NCBI GenBank assembly: GCA_045120135.1
Contig: JBGVEN010000020.1
Span: 1 to 64,000 of the forward strand
Direction of reading: 5' to 3'
Length of the DNA stretch: 64,000 nt
From: SIG440 sp045120135
Lineage (GTDB): Bacteria > Bacillota > Clostridia > Monoglobales > Monoglobaceae
Position 1 is the first letter of the stretch. Each line of letters opens with the position of its first letter. A program made the translations under genes and the position numbers. The notes under the pieces are model-generated. The model was not told the DNA's origin and did no database searches. It was given only the letters and a program-made list of their open reading frames with translations. Positions 44,190-51,993 of this stretch are shown here, piece after piece.

Positions 44190-45457
44190 TCTGTGATACC
44201 TCCAAGCTTTTTATAGTCATCAAAGAAGTCGGGATATGATTTTTTAACGGACTTTAGTGCTCCGTCGATTATTACCTCGCCCTCGCAACGACACGCAGCA
44301 ATTGCCGCAGCCATCGCAATGCGGTGGTCATTATGCGAGGAAACTGTATTTCCCGAAAGGACCTGAACCCCGTTAATAATCAGGAAGTCCTCGCCCTCAG
44401 TAATGTCCGCACCAAGTGCTTTCAGTTCCGAACAAGTTGCAGCCAACCGGTCACTTTCCTTTATTCTCAGCCTTGCGGCATTTACAATACGGCTCTCACC
44501 CTTGCAGAATGCAAGCAAAACTGCCATAATGGGCACAAGGTCGGGGATTTCGTCCGCATCAACTGTTATCCCGTGCATATTTGCGGTTGATATTGCTTTG
44601 AAGCCGTTTGCACCGATATTTTCAATTTTTGCACCGGTTTGACTAATTATATCAAGGATTTTCTTGTCACCCTGCAGACTATTTTCTTTAAGCCCTGTGC
44701 AAACAATGTCACAACCGATTGCTCCGGCAACAAGGAAGAATGCCGCCTGCGAAAAATCGCCCTCAACGGCGAAATTTTTTGCTTTGTACTGCTGATTACC
44801 CTTTACGGTAAAAACTTGGTAATTGTCATTTTCAATTTTTATGCCAAACTTCTTAAGAACATCAAGGGTAATGTCAATATAACCCTTTGACGTAAGATTT
44901 CCTTCAATTATAATATGGCTGTCCCCGTCAAGAAGCGGGAGTGCAAATAAAAGCCCGGTTATGAACTGTGAGCTTACGCTTCCGTCAATTTTAAAGTCAC
45001 CGGCGGAAAGCTTGCCATTTACCGAAAGAACACCTTTTTTAAGGGCGTACTTGATTCCCTTTTCATCAAATATGTCAAAGTATGGCTTCATCGGTCTTTC
45101 CATAAGTCTGCCGCGGCCGGTAAACTCAAGATTTTCGCCAAAGCATAATGCAATGGGGATAAGAAATCTCAGGGTTGAGCCGCTTTCGCCGCAGTCGAGC
45201 TTAATTTTACCTGAAGGCTTGTCCAATCCATTGCTTAAAAGTACAGAACCCTTTTTTGTGTTATATTCAAACTCCGCACCAAGCGCCTTGGCACAATTAA
45301 GCGTTGCGGAAATATCCTCGGAAAGCCTGATGTTGTTTATTTTACATTCACCGCCTGAAAGAAATGCCGCAAGAACTGCACGATGCGCAAAGCTTTTTGA
45401 CGGTGGGACCTTAACCTTTCCTGAAAGAACGGAAGGTGTAATCTTTACTGAATCCAT
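44186..45457 (-). CDS. aroA: EPSP synthase (3-phosphoshikimate 1-carboxyvinyltransferase)
   Basis: 423 residues. It adds the enolpyruvyl group of PEP to shikimate-3-phosphate. VPPSKSFAHRAVLAA near the N-terminus, LDCGESGSTLRFLIPIAL, and RIKESDRLAA with NDHRIAMAAAIAA near the C-terminus are the expected motifs. It overlaps aroB by 13 bases; GGAGAAAA precedes the ATG. Confidence 0.96.
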   Translation of the reverse strand: MDSVKITPSVLSGKVKVPPSKSFAHRAVLAAFLSGGECKINNIRLSEDISATLNCAKALGAEFEYNTKKGSVLLSNGLDKPSGKIKLDCGESGSTLRFLIPIALCFGENLEFTGRGRLMERPMKPYFDIFDEKGIKYALKKGVLSVNGKLSAGDFKIDGSVSSQFITGLLFALPLLDGDSHIIIEGNLTSKGYIDITLDVLKKFGIKIENDNYQVFTVKGNQQYKAKNFAVEGDFSQAAFFLVAGAIGCDIVCTGLKENSLQGDKKILDIISQTGAKIENIGANGFKAISTANMHGITVDADEIPDLVPIMAVLLAFCKGESRIVNAARLRIKESDRLAATCSELKALGADITEGEDFLIINGVQVLSGNTVSSHNDHRIAMAAAIAACRCEGEVIIDGALKSVKKSYPDFFDDYKKLGGITE

Positions 45458-46500
45458 AAGCTGTTTTTCTCCGTATCCTTTATTATAACCTTGCCGATTT
45501 TTTCTGGGATAATTAAAGCAACTGTATTGCCCTTACCCTTTTTGTCAACAGAGACGGCGTCGGTAAGTGACTGTCTGTCGATTTCCACCTCGTCGGGGAG
45601 ATTGAATTTTTTGATTAAGCTCCGTATCCGCTCTGACGAATTGTCAAGGGTTATTCCCCATTTTTCACCAAGCTCCGCCGCCATAACCATTCCTGCGGCA
45701 ACTGCCTCGCCGTGTGTGTAGTCGGTGAAGTTGTATTTCTTTTCAATTGCGTGACCAAACGTGTGACCAAAGTTCAGTATCATTCGTCCGCCAATATCGG
45801 TTTCATCGTCCTCTACCACAATTCTCTTAAGGTCGCAGCAACGATATACTACCTCGTCAATAATTTCCATAACAGCCTTGCGTGAGGGCGCATTTTCCAA
45901 ACGGCAGAACAGCTTTTCGTCAAGTATCACGCCGTACTTGATAACTTCTGCCATACCATCGCTGAAGTTGCGGTCGGTCAGGGTATCAAGACAAAGTGTG
46001 TCTATAATTACCAGCTTTGGCTGATAGAATGCACCTGCTAAGTTCTTGCCCTTTGGCAAATTTACAGCAACCTTGCCGCCAACGCTGCTGTCAACCTGAG
46101 CTAAAAGAGTGGTGGGAATCTGAATAAACGGAATTCCACGGAGCAAAGTTGCCGCACAAAAACCTGTCAGGTCGCCTATAACACCGCCGCCGAGTGCTAC
46201 GATAAGGTCTGTACGGGTAAGTCCTTGAACGAGCAATTCGCCGTACAGAAATTCAAGCATTGAAATGGACTTTGAGCCTTCGCCTGCAGGAACGGTCACC
46301 ATAAATGGTTTAAAGCCCGACTTTTCAAGAGACTGTAAAAGTCTGTCCCCGTATAGAGGGCCCACATTACTGTCGGTAATCACTGCAACCTTACATTTAT
46401 TGTGGACCTTAGCAATAAGCTCGCCGGCTGAGTCTAGAATTCCTTTTTCAATTTTAATATCGTATTCCCTGCCGGGCAGGTTAACTCTAAGTGTTTGCAT
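45445..46500 (-). CDS. aroB: 3-Dehydroquinate synthase
   Basis: 351 residues, NAD- and metal-dependent. It closes DAHP to 3-dehydroquinate. GGGVIGDLTGFCAATLLRG, PTTLLAQVDSSVGGKVAVN and the metal-binding His motif FGHTFGHAIEKK are present. GGAGGACTTACA precedes the ATG. DAHP synthase, the first step, is not in the window. Confidence 0.96.
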   Translation of the reverse strand: MQTLRVNLPGREYDIKIEKGILDSAGELIAKVHNKCKVAVITDSNVGPLYGDRLLQSLEKSGFKPFMVTVPAGEGSKSISMLEFLYGELLVQGLTRTDLIVALGGGVIGDLTGFCAATLLRGIPFIQIPTTLLAQVDSSVGGKVAVNLPKGKNLAGAFYQPKLVIIDTLCLDTLTDRNFSDGMAEVIKYGVILDEKLFCRLENAPSRKAVMEIIDEVVYRCCDLKRIVVEDDETDIGGRMILNFGHTFGHAIEKKYNFTDYTHGEAVAAGMVMAAELGEKWGITLDNSSERIRSLIKKFNLPDEVEIDRQSLTDAVSVDKKGKGNTVALIIPEKIGKVIIKDTEKNSLWIQ

Positions 46501-46515
46501 TGTAAGTCCTCCACT

Positions 46516-47379
46516 TTATTCAGGCTCTTTGATCTGCATGGTCAGCTTGTTGTCCCTGACCTCGCTCAGCATTTCAAAAAGCTTTTTTCTGTTTTGTGTA
46601 TCTATTGCATCACGCATTTTGGTAAGTGATGCCTGAAATCTGTCAATTTCGTCGAGCAAAAATAAGCGGTTTTCCAAAAATAATTGAGTCCAAAGCCTCG
46701 GATTAATGTTCGCAATTCTGGTGCAGTCACGGAATGCGCCTGCCGTATATGCTCTGTTCATTTTCTCATTGTAGTCGTAGCACAGACACGCCGCCGAAAT
46801 ATGCATCAAATCGCTTGTGTATGCGATAACGCTGTCGTGGTCCTCGGGTGTGCTTTCGGTAATTCTGGTCGCACCGATGTATCTTGCGATTTCTCTCACG
46901 GTCTTAATCCCCTGTTCGGTGGAGGATTTTACGGGAGTAATGATAAAACCGCACATACCGAAAAGCTCCGGAGCAGCGCTGTCAAAACCGTCTGTTTCCT
47001 TACCCGCCATAGGGTGTCCCCCGACATATTCGCAAGCTGCGGGGAGATTTTCTTCAATCTCTTTTGCCAGTTTGGTCTTAACGCCGCAGACATCGGTAAT
47101 GAGTGCACCGGATTTAAAGAAACTTTTGTTTTCTTTTATGATTTTCACAATCAATTCAGGGTAGGTGCAAAGAATAACAATATCTGCACCCTCAATGGCA
47201 TCTTTGGCATTCTCTGAAACAAAGTCAACCGCACCTCGTTCAAGTGCCTTTTTGCGTGTGTCGGGGTTAATGTCGCAGCCGTAAATTACAGCATTACGGA
47301 AGCCGTGCAAAGCATAAGCCATTGAACCGCCGATTATGCCCAGTCCTACTATTCCAATTTTAAAGTCGGAGTTCTCCAT
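46516..47379 (-). CDS. tyrA: Prephenate dehydrogenase
   Basis: 287 residues. It oxidatively decarboxylates prephenate to 4-hydroxyphenylpyruvate, the Tyr branch. N-terminal NAD loop GIVGLGIIGGSMAYAL, CDINPDTR, and VGGHPMAGKETDGFD with the catalytic His are visible. No ACT domain follows, so control may be by expression. It is the first structural gene of the aro operon, 20 bases downstream of the attenuator terminator's U tract. Confidence 0.93.
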   Translation of the reverse strand: MENSDFKIGIVGLGIIGGSMAYALHGFRNAVIYGCDINPDTRKKALERGAVDFVSENAKDAIEGADIVILCTYPELIVKIIKENKSFFKSGALITDVCGVKTKLAKEIEENLPAACEYVGGHPMAGKETDGFDSAAPELFGMCGFIITPVKSSTEQGIKTVREIARYIGATRITESTPEDHDSVIAYTSDLMHISAACLCYDYNEKMNRAYTAGAFRDCTRIANINPRLWTQLFLENRLFLLDEIDRFQASLTKMRDAIDTQNRKKLFEMLSEVRDNKLTMQIKEPE

Positions 47380-47399
47380 AATGTATCTGTCGCCTTTCT

Positions 47400-47434
47400 A
47401 AACAAAAGAGGACTCGTTATCATAACGAGCCCTC
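47400..47434 (-). terminator. Attenuator terminator of the aromatic operon
   Basis: On the minus strand GAGGGCTCGTTAT pairs with ATAACGAGTCCTC around a single-base centre (47434-47408), followed by TTTTGTTT. It lies 21 bases after the leader peptide stop and just ahead of tyrA, so it can stop transcription before the operon. Confidence 0.85.
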
Positions 47435-47455
47435 AAAAAATTCAAAGTTTTGCAG

Positions 47456-47596
47456 TTATGCAGCAAGCATATCCAAAAGCCCATTATGATTATGTTTTTT
47501 TGCCAAGTAGAAATAGCCGTAGCTAAAGAAAAAGCTAAGGCTGATAAAGTAAAAATAATATTTAACTGTCTGTTTCAATGAACTTACCAGTCTCAT
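47456..47596 (-). CDS. Phe/Tyr-rich leader peptide of the aromatic operon
   Basis: 46-residue frame from ATG at 47596 to TAA at 47456, with AAAGGAGT nine bases upstream. Residues 13-30 hold six Phe and six Tyr (YYFYF, FFF, YGYFY) with only six other residues, then a Lys/His/Asn stretch. A strong promoter lies 40 bases upstream and an intrinsic terminator follows 21 bases after the stop, ahead of tyrA-aroB-aroA-aroC-pheA-aroK-aroQ-aroE. The composition matches the products of the operon. Ribosome stalling at uncharged Phe/Tyr codons could prevent terminator folding: the leader segment ATCATAA (codons 35-38) and CATAAC at the stop codon are each complementary to part of the terminator arm (TTATGAT and GTTATG). 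The alternative reading, a small hydrophobic membrane peptide, is less likely. Confidence 0.85.
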   Translation of the reverse strand: MRLVSSLKQTVKYYFYFISLSFFFSYGYFYLAKKHNHNGLLDMLAA

Positions 47597-47635
47597 ATTT
47601 AATACTCCTTTGGCAAATCTAAACCAATTAAAAAA

Positions 47636-47664
47636 AGTATATCACTCTAAAGCGCTAAAGTCAA
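47636..47664 (-). promoter_or_regulatory. Promoter of the aromatic operon leader
   Basis: Minus strand TTGACT (47664-47659), 17-bp spacer, TATACT (47641-47636). Confidence 0.8.
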
Positions 47665-47709
47665 GAACTTTTAAGAAATATTTCAAAATTATTGTATAAT
47701 ACACCTGTA

Positions 47710-47756
47710 TTGACATTATATATCTTTCTGTTGACTTTTTTTACAACTGTTTTGAC
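47710..47756. repeat. Three TTGAC direct repeats at 21-bp spacing
   Basis: TTGAC at 47710-47714, 47731-47735 and 47752-47756; CTG or CTGT sits close before each. The third is the -35 of the araC-like gene. Two helical turns per repeat suits a regulator binding one face of the DNA. Confidence 0.5.
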
Positions 47757-47780
47757 TTTATGTGAGAATTATGATAAACT
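47752..47780 (+). promoter_or_regulatory. Promoter of the AraC-GH3 unit
   Basis: TTGACT (47752-47757), 17-bp spacer, TAAACT (47775-47780). Confidence 0.65.
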
Positions 47781-47808
47781 GAGAGTGTTAAGGAGGCGGT
47801 GAGTATTT

Positions 47809-48654
47809 ATGCTTAATGACTCATTTAAAAAATTGTATAAAAATGTGCCGATTGTTGTATGGGCCAATCACGGCGGTGCAGTTAATGTGGATGTTCATAA
47901 TCATGCAGAAATTGAGCTGTCTCTCAGAAGCCGTGGCGAACGTGAAGTTACAATCAATAATAAGAGCTTCATCACAAGAGTGGGAGATATCCTTATTAAA
48001 AATCCCTTTGATATTCATTCGGCAAGGTCCATTGATGATAACGAGGCAGGATATTGTATGTGCTTTGATTGCTCGTTGATTGCGGACGAAACTCTTGTTG
48101 AGGCACTCAAAAACGGGAGTATCCGAGTAATAAATCATATTGACACAAAATGCGAGCATTATGCAGAGATAAAAAAGCTCTTTATGAATATAATAAAATG
48201 CTACGATAAAAACAGCAAATATATCTATCTGGAATTAAAAGCGCATATTTCATTGCTGTTTGCGTTTTTGCTTAATAACGGATATATTTGCGAGGAGCAT
48301 CCCATAACCAAGGACGAAGAATTTTACAGACGGGTTCTTCGGTATATTTCCGAAAATTATCAATATAATATAACCTCAAAGGATGTGGCAGATGCCCTTT
48401 CATATAATCACAGTTATTTCTGCAGAAAGTTCAGAAAGATTTTTGAACGTAGATTTTACGATTACCTTAATATGTATAGAGTGGTTGAGGCTCAAAAGTT
48501 TTTTTCGGCAGGCGGAAAAACCGTTGCACAGATTGGGCTGGAGTGCGGTTTTAACACCCAGACATATTTTAGCGAATGCTTTAAAAAATATACAGGAATG
48601 CTTCCGTCGGAGTTTAAAAGAAAGGTAAATTCAGAAAGAAAAACAAGTCAATAA
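47809..48654 (+). CDS. AraC family transcriptional regulator
   Basis: 281 residues. The N-terminal part is a cupin-like sensing domain (HNHAEIELSLRSRGER, DILIKNPFDIHSAR). The C-terminal AraC helix-turn-helix pair spans about 180-275 (ITSKDVADALSYNHSYFCRKFRKIF and IGLECGFNTQTYFSECFKKYTGMLPSEFK). It precedes a GH3 glycosidase gene by 71 bases, the usual pairing of a sugar-responsive activator with its target. Direct TTGAC repeats at its own promoter may be its binding sites. Confidence 0.88.
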   Translation: MLNDSFKKLYKNVPIVVWANHGGAVNVDVHNHAEIELSLRSRGEREVTINNKSFITRVGDILIKNPFDIHSARSIDDNEAGYCMCFDCSLIADETLVEALKNGSIRVINHIDTKCEHYAEIKKLFMNIIKCYDKNSKYIYLELKAHISLLFAFLLNNGYICEEHPITKDEEFYRRVLRYISENYQYNITSKDVADALSYNHSYFCRKFRKIFERRFYDYLNMYRVVEAQKFFSAGGKTVAQIGLECGFNTQTYFSECFKKYTGMLPSEFKRKVNSERKTSQ

Positions 48655-48725
48655 AAGCATACAAAAAAATTTTTTTTTTTGATATCATTAATATAACACC
48701 TAATATAATTAAGGAGGAAACAAAA

Positions 48726-50357
48726 ATGAAAAGACCCGAATTTTCAGAACTGACATTAAGAGAAAAAATCGGACAAACCTGTCAGATGCAGTCAGCGTAT
48801 CTGATGAACATGGATAATCTGGAGGAATACCTCGCAGAAAATCCAATCGGTAATGTATGGCACACCTGCAACACAGCAATGACAACGGTTAACCTTGCTG
48901 ACATTGAGATAGACGAACCCCAGGATAGTACATACTACCGCAAATGGAGCCAGAGAATGACAAAGGCGCTCAGAATTCCGCCGCTGTTTACATTGGATAG
49001 TCCCGGTAGAGCTCACGCAACCGATATGGTAGACCTTGTTTCAGCTCCAATTATTGGTGCAGCTAACAGTGAAGAAATAGCAGAGGAATATGGCAAGTAT
49101 CTTGCACTTAACTGCAAGGCGGTGGGAGCAAACAGCACATGGTCGCCTGTTGTAGATATACCCTCAAGATTTGCAGTTTCGGGCATTATGCGTGCTCCTT
49201 CAGATAAGCCGGAAAGACTTGTTCCCATTGCTCTTGCAATGACCAAAGGCAGTCAGGATAACGGAATTGCAATGTGCGCAAAGCACTTCCCCGGCAAGGA
49301 TAAAATTGAATACCGCGATTCGCACTTTGTTTGCCCCAAGATTGGCTGTTCTTTTGAAGAATGGTGGGAAACTCAGGGTAAGGTGTTCCAGGATATGATT
49401 GATGGTGGAGTATGGTCAATTATGCCGGGACATCAGGGCTTCCCTGCAGTTGATGACCGCAAGGTTGCGAACTACTATATGCCCACAACCCTTTCAGATA
49501 GAATTCTCACCGGACTTCTTAAGGGTAAAATGGGCTTTAAGGGTGTTGTTGTTACCGATGCTATCGAGATGGCGGCACTTAAAACTGCATATCCTGATAA
49601 GGAAGATCTGTTCGTTGCACTTCTTAATGCAGGTAACGATATTATCCTCAATGTTAAACGCCTTGATTATATTGATATTATCGAAAAGGCTGTAAAAGAC
49701 GGCAGAGTTTCAGAAGAGAGAATCGACGATGCAGCACGCAGAGTTTACGAAATGAAAGTTAAGATGGGACTCTTTGATGACACTGAAGAGGTTGTTATGA
49801 CAGAGGAGATCCGAAACAAAGTCCGCGAATTTAACAAAAAGGTTGCGGAAAAGGCGCTTGTTCTCCAGTGTGACGAAATCAAGCAGCTTCCCCTTGATGC
49901 AAACAAAATCAAGAATGTAGCTATTATCTGTTCAACCCACCATGCACCGTTCTTCACTCAACTTCAGACAATGAAGGCAGAGTTTGAAAAACGCGGCATA
50001 AATGTAAAACTCCAGAGAAGACTTGAAAGCTATCCCGAAATCGAGAAGCTTGCAGAAGAGAATGACCTGCTTTTATATGTATCATATACTGCAGTTCATG
50101 CGCCAATGGGTGGACTTGGACTCTATGCGGAGGAATGTGCAACATACTTCTTTGCGCTTCACCAGGGCAAGCACAAGTCAATCGGTGTAACATTCGGTTC
50201 ACCGTATATCTATTACGATTACTGCAACAACTTCGACACATTTATCCATGCATTCAGCCCCTGTGACGAATCACAGATAGCGGTTGTTAAAGCATTGTTC
50301 GGTGAAGTTCCCTTTGAGGGTACATTCCCCTACGAAGCACCCTGGGACGAAGACTAA
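48726..50357 (+). CDS. GH3 family glycosidase (beta-N-acetylhexosaminidase-like)
   Basis: 543 residues. The N-terminal GH3 barrel has KHFPG at residues 186-190 followed by DSH, resembling the NagZ acid/base loop, and the nucleophile Asp278 in VVVTDAIEM. A C-terminal alpha/beta domain (about 385-535) follows, longer than minimal NagZ. No signal peptide, so it acts in the cytoplasm on imported disaccharides or muropeptide fragments. AAGGAGG precedes the ATG. It is the likely target of the adjacent AraC regulator. N-acetylglucosaminidase is favoured over beta-glucosidase but not certain. Confidence 0.85.
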   Translation: MKRPEFSELTLREKIGQTCQMQSAYLMNMDNLEEYLAENPIGNVWHTCNTAMTTVNLADIEIDEPQDSTYYRKWSQRMTKALRIPPLFTLDSPGRAHATDMVDLVSAPIIGAANSEEIAEEYGKYLALNCKAVGANSTWSPVVDIPSRFAVSGIMRAPSDKPERLVPIALAMTKGSQDNGIAMCAKHFPGKDKIEYRDSHFVCPKIGCSFEEWWETQGKVFQDMIDGGVWSIMPGHQGFPAVDDRKVANYYMPTTLSDRILTGLLKGKMGFKGVVVTDAIEMAALKTAYPDKEDLFVALLNAGNDIILNVKRLDYIDIIEKAVKDGRVSEERIDDAARRVYEMKVKMGLFDDTEEVVMTEEIRNKVREFNKKVAEKALVLQCDEIKQLPLDANKIKNVAIICSTHHAPFFTQLQTMKAEFEKRGINVKLQRRLESYPEIEKLAEENDLLLYVSYTAVHAPMGGLGLYAEECATYFFALHQGKHKSIGVTFGSPYIYYDYCNNFDTFIHAFSPCDESQIAVVKALFGEVPFEGTFPYEAPWDED

Positions 50358-50374
50358 AGTAAAATAAAACACAT

Positions 50375-50403
50375 AAAAGGAGCGGATTTTCCGCTCCTTT
50401 TTA
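50375..50403. terminator. Bidirectional terminator after the GH3 gene
   Basis: Stem AAAAGGAGCGG/CCGCTCCTTTT (50375-50385 / 50391-50401), between convergent genes. Confidence 0.85.
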
Positions 50404-50781
50404 TAATATTTCCTCCCAATGTATACCCTCGTGTGTGGGTATGTGCTCCACCAGCTTGGCAAACATTACAAATTCGCCCACAAAACCGCTTATCTGCTTT
50501 GACTCGGCAAAGGCGCGGCTTTGTGCAAGTGAAATTTCTATCTGCTCAATGTCGTCAGTCTTAATGGTCAGGGTTGCCCAGGTGCGGTGACTTTGCCACA
50601 GCTTTTCTATCTTATCAAGCAGGGGCATAATGGTATTCCAGTCCTCAGAATACATCGCATCATAAATTTTCCTGCACTCGGTCAGAATATCTTCAGCCAT
50701 AGTGCTCATTATATATGAATGTATTCCTATAAATACACATAGCGCAACAAGCACAGCAAGTGCAATCCACACGACCTTCAT
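50401..50781 (-). CDS. DUF4363 family protein
   Basis: 126 residues: one N-terminal membrane segment (about 4-24) followed by a helical domain (CRKIYDAMYSEDWNTIMPLLDKIEKLW). The start ATG at 50781 overlaps the stop of the DUF421 gene (TGATG), so the two are coupled. Such DUF421/DUF4363 pairs recur in Clostridia and suggest a small membrane complex. The function is unknown. Confidence 0.82.
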   Translation of the reverse strand: MKVVWIALAVLVALCVFIGIHSYIMSTMAEDILTECRKIYDAMYSEDWNTIMPLLDKIEKLWQSHRTWATLTIKTDDIEQIEISLAQSRAFAESKQISGFVGEFVMFAKLVEHIPTHEGIHWEEIL

Positions 50782-51467
50782 CAATGTCTCCCCTTTTTTT
50801 CGTTTGTGATTATTACAACCTCGCCCGATTTGTCAGCGGTCATACAAAAAACCTCTGAAGAATCGGGAATTTTTTTGGATTTCAGTTGCTTATCCAGCCA
50901 GGCTTCGTTATAGCCAAGCCGTTTCAGATTGTTCTGATTTATCGCACCGTTGTCAATAATGATATAGCTAAGCTCTACCGGTGCGGCGGAAAGTCCCACG
51001 TCCGCCAACTCAACCGGACGATTTTCGGTCTTGGGAATCACGCTGACATTTCCATTGGTCTCCATTATAACAAAATCTACCTCTGAAAGACTGGTTGCGC
51101 CCGTATTCCGCACACATTCCATCAGGTCATTCAGATTAAAACGTTGCTTTTTCATTTCCTTTTGATTAATAATCCCCTTTTCGTAAAAAACGCTGGGCGT
51201 TCCGTAAAACAGCTTACGTGCGGCAAAGCTTTTGTATGCACCAAAGGATAAAAGAACTTCCAGAATGAGAAGCAAAAAGATTACAACAAGGCTGTTTACA
51301 AGAGATTCAGAGGTGTCCTGGATAGGCATAGCCGCAACCTCTGAAATAACAATGGTAACAACCAACTCAGACGGTTCAAGCTCACCAATCTGGCGTTTGC
51401 CTAAAAGTCTCAGGGTAAGTACAACAAAAAAATACATTATAATTGTGCGGATAAATGTGGTAAACAA
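50781..51467 (-). CDS. DUF421 (YetF-type) membrane protein
   Basis: 228 residues: three N-terminal membrane spans (about 5-80), then a conserved soluble domain (TPSVFYEKGIINQKEMKKQRFNLNDLM, DFVIMETNGNVSVIP). The RLLGKRQIGELEPSELVV stretch is characteristic. The start codon is TTG at 51467, seven bases after GGAGG; no ATG fits. YetF-like proteins of Bacillus are linked to sporulation and membrane stress, but the mechanism is not established. Confidence 0.88.
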   Translation of the reverse strand: MFTTFIRTIIMYFFVVLTLRLLGKRQIGELEPSELVVTIVISEVAAMPIQDTSESLVNSLVVIFLLLILEVLLSFGAYKSFAARKLFYGTPSVFYEKGIINQKEMKKQRFNLNDLMECVRNTGATSLSEVDFVIMETNGNVSVIPKTENRPVELADVGLSAAPVELSYIIIDNGAINQNNLKRLGYNEAWLDKQLKSKKIPDSSEVFCMTADKSGEVVIITNEKKGRH

Positions 51468-51524
51468 ATCTTGTCCTCCGGTCTTAATGTTTTACAATTA
51501 TTGTTTCCGCAATATTCAATGTTA

Positions 51525-51553
51525 TGCACAATATGCAGGTTTTGGCATATACT
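51525..51553 (+). promoter_or_regulatory. Candidate promoter of the SpoIID/PG-binding module
   Basis: TGCACA (51525-51530), 17-bp spacer, TATACT (51548-51553) would be a weak sigma-A site. CATATACT (51546-51553) also resembles a sigma-E -10 element, though I see no convincing -35 for that factor. Confidence 0.4.
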
Positions 51554-51578
51554 GATATGTAAAAAGGAGTGATGTTTT

Positions 51579-51977
51579 ATGGCAGAAAACAATACCGGAA
51601 CGGGGCTGTTAACGGTTCAGGTGTATACGGCAGACGGAGCGCTGCCGCTAGCGGACGCAAATGTGATTATCACATCAGATTCAGGCTCGGGCGAGGAGCT
51701 GATAAGGGTTCTTAAAACCGACCGAGGCGGAAAAACGCTTCCTGTAAGTTTAGCTGCTCCGCCGGCGGCAAATTCCCTTGACCCTGACAATAACAATGTA
51801 AGATTTTACAGGTATAACATACGAGTCGATTATCCGGGTTATTATACAACCGAAAATCTCAATGTACCCATCTTTGAGGGGCAGACTTCTATTCAGCCGG
51901 TCGCAATGATTCCTCTACCGGCAGACGAGGAGCGGGGTAAGAGAATAACGGTGGTTGAAACAGAGCCGGATTTATAA
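51579..51977 (+). CDS. Beta-sandwich (carboxypeptidase-regulatory-like) protein, first gene of the PG-binding module
   Basis: 132 residues. GTGLLTVQVYTADGALPLADANVIITSD and VRFYRYNIRVDYPGYYTTENLNVPIFEGQTS look like one domain of the transthyretin-like/CarboxypepD-regulatory fold, which often serves as an adhesive or structural module. No signal peptide. AAGGAGTG precedes the ATG. The next gene starts 17 bases later. It may be a scaffold or chaperone partner of the SpoIID protein; no family function is known to me. Confidence 0.7.
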   Translation: MAENNTGTGLLTVQVYTADGALPLADANVIITSDSGSGEELIRVLKTDRGGKTLPVSLAAPPAANSLDPDNNNVRFYRYNIRVDYPGYYTTENLNVPIFEGQTSIQPVAMIPLPADEERGKRITVVETEPDL

Positions 51978-51993
51978 AAGGGAGGTAGGAATT

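Noticed and set aside
44961..45488. 175-codon plus-strand frame inside aroA and other long antisense frames in the aro operon
   Set aside because: These are shadows of well-supported genes on the other strand, with no ribosome binding sites or family likeness.
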